From an uncultured Alistipes sp. (lineage in GTDB: Bacteria > Bacteroidota > Bacteroidia > Bacteroidales > Rikenellaceae): 38,379 bases of DNA. The notes below the pieces were generated by a model that saw only the letters and a program-made list of their open reading frames with translations, did not search any database and had not been told where the DNA came from. The position numbers were made by a program, and so were the translations under genes. Numbering within the stretch: position 1 is the first letter of the stretch; each line of letters opens with the position of its first letter. The stretch covers positions 1 through 38,379 of the forward strand of contig CALBQR010000061.1 of assembly GCA_937899895.1 (NCBI GenBank), written 5' to 3'. Shown in pieces: positions 32,327-38,379 of the stretch.

Positions 32327-33730
32327 ATGAAAATTAAGATTTTATCAAAGCTACTTATTAGCGCAGTTGCTCTTGCAGCCTTGGCATCATGTCAAAAGGA
32401 TGACAACACCAACGATGTTGGGTATAATGATGGTGTGGCACGCCCTTATGTTATAGCCTCGGAGGGAACATTCTCCAACACCACAACAAATGCACTACTT
32501 ACTGCGGAGTCATTGGATAGTGGCAGCATAGGTATGGAGCGAGGTTTGGTTAATGATGGTGCTTCATATTGGGTATTTTGGCAAGATAAGTACCTCTATG
32601 CGTTAACATATAATCAGGGCAATGCTGGTACTACACGCTCGTATGTTATGAATAGCGACTATACGCTCTCTGCTCGTCCAGCAGAGTATGCTGTGCGCCG
32701 CTTCACCACTGCAGGTGTTTACCAAAACTACATCATGACAACATCTGTAGGTGATGGTCCTAAGGAGTGGGCAGATGAGAATGGCTACCTACCTAAATCC
32801 TTGCTCGTATCACTTCTCGATGTTGAGTCTGAGAGCTACACAACGAATAACACCCTTGATGAGCAATATATATCTGAAAATTTTGTTGGTAATGGAGAAT
32901 ACATTACCTTTGCAGGTATAGAGCAGGTTGGCGATAAGATATATACAGCCGCTGTTCCTATGGGTCTTAGTCAGTATGGTGTTAAGGCTGAAGGGGGCAA
33001 GTGGATTAGAGAGGGATACGAGGATTTGGTTAAGAGCGAGGCAGGTGGCTCAGGTAGTGGCTCATATAAGGAGGGCGAGTTGCAGTGGACTCAATATCCT
33101 GATGAGTGCTGGGTGGCTATCTTCGATGACCAGACACTTAAAAACAAGAACCTTATTCGCACAGATAAGATGAGCTACGCTGCGGGTCGTAATAAGTCGC
33201 AGTACTATCAGATGATATGGGGTGTTGAGAGCGGTGATGTCTATGTCTTCTCGCCATCCTATGCCAAGATGATGAGTGATGAGCGTCAGAGGAGTACTCT
33301 TCCTGCAGCAGTTATGCGTATTAAGGCGGGTGATGCAGAGTTTGATGAGTCATACTATGTTAACATCGAGGCATTGACCGATGGTCGTTCATTCATGCGC
33401 ACATGGTATATCGGCGATGAGAAGTTCTTGATGCTTATGTATGATTCGGTGTTTGAGCCAGGCAAACAGATGGTTGCTAATCAACTTGCTATCTTTGATG
33501 CCAAGGCTATGACTATAACCCCTGTTTCGGGTATTCCAGCACCAGAGAAGGTATCAAGTTTTGGCAACGCACCATATACCGAGGCTGGTAAGACCTATAT
33601 TGCTGTGACAACAACTGATAGCTACCCTGCAATCTATATCATTGATAATGCAACAGCCGTAGCAACCAAGGGTATCACTGTCGAGGCTACAAAGATTGGG
33701 GCAATAGGCAGGATGGCACCACTTATGTAA
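32327..33730 (+). CDS. xusB: DUF4374 surface lipoprotein (XusB-like)
   Basis: This 467-aa product has a lipoprotein signal with C22 (ALAALASC|QKDDNTND). The mature sequence has the repeated strand-turn-strand look of a beta-propeller (e.g. 'GASYWVFWQDKYLYALTYNQ', 'RTWYIGDEKFLMLMYDSVFE', 'KTYIAVTTTDSYPAIYIIDN'), in line with DUF4374. In B. thetaiotaomicron, XusB is a surface lipoprotein that binds ferric siderophore and works with XusA. It lies 35 nt after the receptor and 6 nt before the PepSY gene, so the three form an operon. The DUF4374 name is recalled, not searched. Confidence 0.82.
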   Translation: MKIKILSKLLISAVALAALASCQKDDNTNDVGYNDGVARPYVIASEGTFSNTTTNALLTAESLDSGSIGMERGLVNDGASYWVFWQDKYLYALTYNQGNAGTTRSYVMNSDYTLSARPAEYAVRRFTTAGVYQNYIMTTSVGDGPKEWADENGYLPKSLLVSLLDVESESYTTNNTLDEQYISENFVGNGEYITFAGIEQVGDKIYTAAVPMGLSQYGVKAEGGKWIREGYEDLVKSEAGGSGSGSYKEGELQWTQYPDECWVAIFDDQTLKNKNLIRTDKMSYAAGRNKSQYYQMIWGVESGDVYVFSPSYAKMMSDERQRSTLPAAVMRIKAGDAEFDESYYVNIEALTDGRSFMRTWYIGDEKFLMLMYDSVFEPGKQMVANQLAIFDAKAMTITPVSGIPAPEKVSSFGNAPYTEAGKTYIAVTTTDSYPAIYIIDNATAVATKGITVEATKIGAIGRMAPLM

Positions 33731-33736
33731 TAGATT

Positions 33737-34813
33737 ATGAGAAAGTTAATGAAAAACCTTCACTTGTGGCTCTCGTTGCCTGTAGGTTTGGTGATATCTA
33801 TAACCTGCTTTACGGGTGCTATGCTTATCTTCGAGAAGGAGATATCTGAATCCATCCAGCGCGAATACTATTATGTTGGGAGCGTTGGCGATAGTTGCAT
33901 CGGTTTTGACGAGGCTGTGGCGTTAGTTGAGCCTATGCTTAAGGATAATCAGCGAGTAACGGGCATCACCGTAAGTTCTGACGCTGAGCGCACATGGAAG
34001 GTAAACCTCTCAACGCCTAAGCGTGCAGCAATATATATTGACCAATATAGTGGCGAAGTACTTGGCTCGCCTGAGAGGTTGCCATTCTTTCGCACTATGT
34101 TCCGTATGCACCGCTGGCTTATGGACTCTCGCCCTGCGGATGGTGGGATATTCTGGGGCAAGCTTATCGTTGGCATAAGCACTCTTACCATGGTCATCAT
34201 TATCCTTACGGGCGTAATTATATGGATACCTAAGAGCGTTAAGATGTGGAAGAATCGCTCAAAGATATCTCTTGGAAAGGGGTGGCGGAGGTTTTTCTAT
34301 GACCTACATGTTGCAGGAGGCATATATGCCACACTGCTTCTTCTTGCCATGGCCCTTACGGGACTTACATGGTCGTTTGGATGGTATCGCACAGCATTTT
34401 ATGGCGTTCTCGGCGCTAATGGAGAGGCATCACATAACTCGGCACGGATAGCGCAAGTCAAGAGCGGCGATGATTATGCTGTTGCCGAGATAGCATATCG
34501 TGATATCCTCTCTCGATACGATAGTTATAACGATGTCACCGTTACACCTAACTCTGTATCTGTCAAGCTATCTGCCATGGGCAACTCTCGCGCCTCAGAT
34601 AGATACACCCTCGATGCTGACGGCATCGCCGCAGTAGATATGTATGACGCTGCGCCACGCAAGCAGAAGCTCCCAGGCTGGATATATGCCATCCATGTAG
34701 GTAGCTTTGGTGGCTATGTTACCAAAGTGCTTTGGTTTCTTGCAGCATTGCTGGGCGCCTCGCTACCGCTAACAGGTTACTATCTATGGTTTAAGCGCAA
34801 GTTCAAGCGATAA
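33737..34813 (+). CDS. xusC: PepSY-type inner membrane protein (XusC-like)
   Basis: This 358-aa protein has the PepSY-associated four-helix layout: span 1 'LSLPVGLVISITCFTGAMLI' followed by FEKE, a periplasmic PepSY region ('FDEAVALVEPMLKDNQRVTG' to 'AIYIDQYSGEVLGSPERLP'), 'RMHRWLMDSRPADGGIFWGK', span 2 'GISTLTMVIIILTGVIIWIP', a short cytoplasmic basic segment, span 3 'DLHVAGGIYATLLLLAMALT' followed by GLTWSF, and the last span 'FLAALLGASLPLTGYYLWF'. His residues near the spans may hold heme. Family members are thought to help reduce or release iron from the siderophore in the periplasm. It ends the operon, before a clear terminator. Confidence 0.85.
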   Translation: MRKLMKNLHLWLSLPVGLVISITCFTGAMLIFEKEISESIQREYYYVGSVGDSCIGFDEAVALVEPMLKDNQRVTGITVSSDAERTWKVNLSTPKRAAIYIDQYSGEVLGSPERLPFFRTMFRMHRWLMDSRPADGGIFWGKLIVGISTLTMVIIILTGVIIWIPKSVKMWKNRSKISLGKGWRRFFYDLHVAGGIYATLLLLAMALTGLTWSFGWYRTAFYGVLGANGEASHNSARIAQVKSGDDYAVAEIAYRDILSRYDSYNDVTVTPNSVSVKLSAMGNSRASDRYTLDADGIAAVDMYDAAPRKQKLPGWIYAIHVGSFGGYVTKVLWFLAALLGASLPLTGYYLWFKRKFKR

Positions 34814-34832
34814 TAATACCACCATGAAAAAA

Positions 34833-34870
34833 TTAGGGGATGACTAACAAGTAAATTAGCCATCCCCTTA
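34833..34870. terminator. Bidirectional hairpin between the xus-like operon and the LRR gene
   Basis: TTAGGGGATGACTAA (34833-34847) pairs with TTAGCCATCCCCTTA (34856-34870) around an 8-nt loop, with an A-C mismatch. It lies between two convergent genes; the T run is short, so strength is uncertain. Confidence 0.65.
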
Positions 34871-34888
34871 GTAACTATGAAGGTTACC

Positions 34889-37800
34889 CTACTTAGCAAC
34901 AACTACCGAACATGGAAGTTGTCCACCTACTATAAACTGATTAAGATCAACACTCTTCCTACTTACAGATGCCGACTTCACCTTGGTAATACCCTTAACC
35001 ACGCCATGCTTCCACTGTGTATAAGGGTTATTATATTCGTCATAATAATATCTAAATACACCATTATTAAAATCTAAAGCGACAACATCAAGTGCAACTA
35101 CTTCATAACCACGCCCATCACTTATCTCTCCATAACGAACGAGACCATCTATAGTACCGTCAGCACTCATCATGAAGGCCATAGGATAATAATCACCTGT
35201 CACAAATGAATAAGAGCCATCGCTAAGAATACAGCATGGCAGCCATGTAGGGTCGTAGCCAGAAGAGAACTCTGCAACTGTAAACTGGTTATAGAAAGCA
35301 AGGTAATTTACACCTGCTTCTGTCCAAACATGACCAAGGGCTGGAACATCTGAGTCCAAAACGCTAAGGCCATATACATATACCTGGTCATCAGCACCAT
35401 CAATAGGCTCCACAGAGAATGTAAAGTCTGTGCGCTGCTCTCGAACAATATATTCCCGAATATCAATTATCTCCTCAGTGTAAGCTGAGTATGTACCCAA
35501 CCAAGTCTTTACAATATCAGACGCCTCTGGTCTATAGATGCAATTATTATCATAGTCGTAGGCTACAATAAAATGTGAATAACTATTCCAATATGGAGCA
35601 TCCTTATACATATCTACAGAATCCTTTGGCACATAAATCTTCAAACCAACTATCTCAAATGGATCACCAGAACATGTTGGAGGAATAGTTGACTTGCAAT
35701 ATACACCACTCTCAAGGTTAAGACAACGAGCGAATGCAGCATATCCAATCTCCGATACACTTTCTGGGATTGTTATACCCTCAAGGCTTGTGCAACCATA
35801 AAATGCACTCTCTCCTATCTCGGTTACACTGTTTGGGATATCTATACTCTCAAGGCTTGTGCAATACCAAAATGCACCCTCTCCTATCTCGGTTACGCTA
35901 TCTGGAATAGTTACACTCTCAAGGCTTGGGCATTCGTAAAATGCGAACTCTCCAATTTTAGTTACATCGTTATCGAAGGTTATTACACCCTTACCATTCT
36001 CGTAGCTGTGTGAGACTATATTTGCACCAAAGGTTGTGAAAGCATCAGCATAATCGTTGAAATAATCACTATATGGTTCAACCTTAGATGTTGCTGTGTA
36101 GGAGATAGTATTATTTGGGATAGCAGGTTCTACAACCTCTCCTTTTTCAAAGTCGTAACCTATGTAATAATCAGCGAATTCATCCCACACATCTGCTGTT
36201 TTATAAGCCACTATAGACTCAGCAGGCACATAGATCGTTTGCACATAGTCGAAATTTCCAGAGCCCAAATATGGTGGTCTAAATGGCTTACAATAGACAA
36301 TCTCAAGGTTTTCACAGTTCAAGAATGCATACGCTCCAATCTCAGTTACGCTATTTCCTATCGTTACACTCTCAAGACTTGTGCACACGACAAATGCAGA
36401 CTCTCCAATAGTTACTACACTGTCTGGAATAGTTACACTCTCAAGGTTTTCACAGTACGAGAATGCATACTCTCCAATCTCAGTTACGCTATTTCCTATT
36501 GTCACACTCTCAAGACTTGTGCATCCGAAAAATGCAGCATATCCAATAGTTACTACACTGTTTGGGATAACTATACTCTCAAGGCTTTTGCATTCGCGAA
36601 ATGCACCTTCTCCAATCTCGGTTACGCTATTTCCTATTGTCACACTCTTGAGACCTATACATTTATCAAACGCATACCATCCAATAGTTACTACACTATC
36701 TGGAATATTTATACTCTCAAGACTTGTGCATTCGCGAAATGCATACTCTCCAATTTCGGTTACACTATTTCCTATCGTTACACTCTCAAGACTTGTGCAG
36801 TAGGCAAATGTAAACTCTCCAATTTCGGTTACACCATTTCCTATCGTTACACTTTCAAGACTTGCGCACACGACAAATGCATACTCTCCAATAGTTACTA
36901 CACTATCTGGAATATTTATACTCTCAAGACTTGTGCATTTGCTAAATGCATGCTCTCCAATAGTTACTACACTATCTGGAATATTTATACTCTCAAGACT
37001 TATGCAGTAGGTAAATGCAAACTCTCCAATTTTGGTTACACCATTTCCTATTGTCACACTCTTGAGACCCGTGCATTCATCAAACGCGCTCTCTCCAATA
37101 GTTACTACACTATCTGGGATAACTATACTTGTAAGGTTATTACAAAAAAAGAATACAGACTCTCCAATCTTGGTTACACTATCTGGGATAGTATATTCAG
37201 TCAAACCTGCAGAAGCGAATGAGGTAAGTACTCCATCAACAATTAAGCATCTGCCATCCTCTGATGAGTACTTTCCCTTAAACTCTTTTAGATTACTACA
37301 ATATCCAAATGCACTATCTCCAATCTCAGTTACACCATTTCCTATCGTTACACTCTCAAGGCTTGTGCATCCTAAAAATGCATATATACCAATCTCGGTT
37401 ACGCTATCAGGAATAGTTACACTTGTAAGGCTGCTGCAATATTCGAATGCCGCATTTCCAATCGAAGTTACGCTATCAGGGATAGTATATTCAGTTGCTC
37501 CACAACCAATAGCAAAGGCTTTAAGTACTCCATCAACAATCAAGCATCTGCCATCCTCTGATGCGTACTTTCCTTTAAACTCTTTTAGATTACTACAAAT
37601 TCCAAATGCACTATCTCCAATCTCGGTTACACTATTTGGGATATCTATACTCTCAAGGCTTGTGCATTCGTAAAATGCGCCCTCTCCAATTTCGGTTACA
37701 CCATTTCCTATCGTTACACTCTCAAGACTTGTGCATAGGAAAAATGCGCCCTCTCCAATAGTTACTCCTGGCAACACCATTGCGCGAGCTGCAACCCAAG

Positions 37801-38185
37801 CACTATCACCAATAACAATCGGCTTAAAAATCAATGGCTTATTCAATTTCGAAATATCATGGCTCGCAGTACAAAGATAAGAATCTTGCGAAATTGTAAT
37901 ATTAGACCCCATTGTAATCTTTGCAACATTGTAAATCTCAGCCCTAGGACCAATCGCCACATAATCGCCCAACTCCAAATTCCATGGTTGCCATATTTTC
38001 GCAGATGCCGCGATAGCACATCTCTTGCCAATCTTCGCTCCCCATAACCGAAACATAAAACTTCGCCAATATCTAAAAACTGGTCCAGCAAAAGGACGAA
38101 TAAACAACAATGCGAAGAAATTCCAGCATAGCCTCGCTATCTTGTTCTTTAAAGACAATGAGTCAACGTATTTTGAATATTTCAT
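34889..38185 (-). CDS. In-frame fusion: WcaF-like hexapeptide acetyltransferase + BspA-like LRR_5 protein
   Basis: One uninterrupted 1098-codon frame. Residues 1-~147 fit a WcaF-type colanic-acid/exopolysaccharide O-acetyltransferase: 'LCWNFFALLFIRPFAGPVFR', 'WGAKIGKRCAIAASAKIWQP', hexapeptide turns, 'SYLCTASHDIS' (likely catalytic H109) and 'VIGDSAWVAARAMVLPGVTI'. The usual ending 'VVGAGSVVTKDVPPW...GNPAK' is missing. Residues 141-628 and about 740-826 are about 22 LRR_5 units of 23 residues (S-V-T-I-G-N-G-V-T-E-I-G-E-x-A-F-x-x-C-T-S-L-E), two with an inserted 'KEFKGKYxSEDGRCLIVDGV' block. The ~270 C-terminal residues resemble the ends of Bacteroidales LRR surface proteins. There is no signal peptide, so the LRR part would probably stay inside. 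The start overlaps the upstream stop (TAATG). Confidence 0.85.
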   Translation of the reverse strand: MKYSKYVDSLSLKNKIARLCWNFFALLFIRPFAGPVFRYWRSFMFRLWGAKIGKRCAIAASAKIWQPWNLELGDYVAIGPRAEIYNVAKITMGSNITISQDSYLCTASHDISKLNKPLIFKPIVIGDSAWVAARAMVLPGVTIGEGAFFLCTSLESVTIGNGVTEIGEGAFYECTSLESIDIPNSVTEIGDSAFGICSNLKEFKGKYASEDGRCLIVDGVLKAFAIGCGATEYTIPDSVTSIGNAAFEYCSSLTSVTIPDSVTEIGIYAFLGCTSLESVTIGNGVTEIGDSAFGYCSNLKEFKGKYSSEDGRCLIVDGVLTSFASAGLTEYTIPDSVTKIGESVFFFCNNLTSIVIPDSVVTIGESAFDECTGLKSVTIGNGVTKIGEFAFTYCISLESINIPDSVVTIGEHAFSKCTSLESINIPDSVVTIGEYAFVVCASLESVTIGNGVTEIGEFTFAYCTSLESVTIGNSVTEIGEYAFRECTSLESINIPDSVVTIGWYAFDKCIGLKSVTIGNSVTEIGEGAFRECKSLESIVIPNSVVTIGYAAFFGCTSLESVTIGNSVTEIGEYAFSYCENLESVTIPDSVVTIGESAFVVCTSLESVTIGNSVTEIGAYAFLNCENLEIVYCKPFRPPYLGSGNFDYVQTIYVPAESIVAYKTADVWDEFADYYIGYDFEKGEVVEPAIPNNTISYTATSKVEPYSDYFNDYADAFTTFGANIVSHSYENGKGVITFDNDVTKIGEFAFYECPSLESVTIPDSVTEIGEGAFWYCTSLESIDIPNSVTEIGESAFYGCTSLEGITIPESVSEIGYAAFARCLNLESGVYCKSTIPPTCSGDPFEIVGLKIYVPKDSVDMYKDAPYWNSYSHFIVAYDYDNNCIYRPEASDIVKTWLGTYSAYTEEIIDIREYIVREQRTDFTFSVEPIDGADDQVYVYGLSVLDSDVPALGHVWTEAGVNYLAFYNQFTVAEFSSGYDPTWLPCCILSDGSYSFVTGDYYPMAFMMSADGTIDGLVRYGEISDGRGYEVVALDVVALDFNNGVFRYYYDEYNNPYTQWKHGVVKGITKVKSASVSRKSVDLNQFIVGGQLPCSVVVAK
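35708..35968 (-). repeat. Second, short LRR_5 block (about four 69-bp units)
   Basis: Codes residues about 740-826 of the fusion protein: four LRR_5 units (DVTKIGEFAF, SVTIPDSVTEIGEGAF, SIDIPNSVTEIGESAF, GITIPESVSEIGYAAF), separated from the main array by about 110 residues of other sequence. Confidence 0.85.
36302..37765 (-). repeat. Main array of 69-bp LRR_5 coding repeats
   Basis: About 18 full units plus a partial one at the fusion point, each 69 bp and near-identical at DNA level. Two unit types alternate (VTIGNGVTEIGE and INIPDSVVTIGE). It has no direct-repeat/spacer structure, so it is not a CRISPR array. Confidence 0.9.
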
Positions 38186-38379
38186 TATTGATGCCTCTTA
38201 AAATAAAACCAACCAATTCTCTTAATCCAATAAACTAGCCAATAATACATCGCAGGCTTAGTTTTTGTAACAAGCTTCGATGGCTCCATTAATGAGTGAT
38301 TTCTCATTTGAGCCTCACGAAGATCATAGTCATAAACTTCTAAATCTCCAACATTAGCAACCTCATTCCAAAACTCTAA
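38185..38379 (-). CDS. C-terminal end of a gene, probably surface-polysaccharide biosynthesis (cut by window)
   Basis: The last 64 codons of a frame that enters from the right edge: 'EFWNEVANVGDLEVYDYDLR' to 'YYWLVYWIKRIGWFYFKRHQ', then TAA. The stop shares one base with the ATG of the fusion gene. It is the most AT-rich part of the window. The tail is basic and aromatic, as in several polysaccharide-cluster proteins (for example F420-hydrogenase-like or pyruvyl/glycosyl transferases), but I cannot name the family. The cluster assignment rests on the downstream WcaF-like module. Confidence 0.6.
   Translation of the reverse strand, partial: LEFWNEVANVGDLEVYDYDLREAQMRNHSLMEPSKLVTKTKPAMYYWLVYWIKRIGWFYFKRHQ

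Noticed and set aside
36239..37222. 327-codon frame on the plus strand across the LRR array
   Set aside because: It is the antisense of the 69-bp repeats; because the unit length is a multiple of three, the reverse frame stays open by periodicity.
36302..37765. CRISPR-like periodicity
   Set aside because: Units are contiguous, coding and 69 bp long with no spacers, and no cas genes are near.

Overview
The window looks like chromosomal DNA from the Bacteroidota, most likely an Alistipes-like member of the Rikenellaceae. The evidence is the DUF4271-hemD-rnpA-yidD gene block, ComEC without its beta-lactamase domain, promoters of the Bacteroidota type (TTTG, about 19-20 nt, then TAnnTTTG), few clear Shine-Dalgarno sites, a TonB receptor/DUF4374/PepSY iron locus, and a BspA-type LRR_5 protein. 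This is read from protein motifs; no database search was possible. The left end cuts a YihY-type gene and the right end cuts a gene of what looks like a surface polysaccharide cluster.

Layout. 1-4.5 kb (minus): xerD, comEC, a THUMP-like methyltransferase and a YihY membrane protein, tightly packed. 4.5-6.1 kb (plus): prmA and recO, closed by a strong two-way terminator. 6.26-14.8 kb (minus): a long run of genes, in transcription order a LysE-type exporter, cmk, ispH, a small membrane protein, an S41 processing protease, an orphan-looking sensor kinase, DUF4271, hemD, rnpA and yidD. 15-17.9 kb (plus): lnt and folC. Then tdk (minus), a PIG-L deacetylase (plus), a secreted YD-repeat protein (minus), purD (plus), a multi-pass membrane protein (plus) and tRNA-Leu(UAG).

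23.9-27.5 kb (minus) is the phosphate transporter pstSCAB, divergent from a PhoB/PhoR-like two-component pair (27.6-29.6 kb); no phoU lies next to it. 29.9-34.8 kb (plus) is a xusABC-like iron/siderophore uptake operon. From about 29.6 kb the sequence becomes visibly more AT-rich, and it is most AT-rich at the right edge.

The most unusual object is the last full gene (34889-38185, minus). Its first ~147 residues are a WcaF-like hexapeptide-repeat acetyltransferase, which runs in frame into a BspA-like LRR_5 repeat protein. The junction lies in a 16-bp sequence identical to DNA inside the LRR repeats. The start codon overlaps the stop of the upstream polysaccharide-type gene, so the fusion sits where an acetyltransferase gene would be expected. 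It is either a real recombination product or a chimeric assembly.

Other signals worth a second look are a Lys/Ala/Thr-rich histone-like tail on HemD, a dispersed repeat that supplies the last codons of both ispH and cmk, a duplicated tRNA-Leu 3' end inside a nested palindrome, and degenerate G/T-rich repeats before a membrane protein gene.
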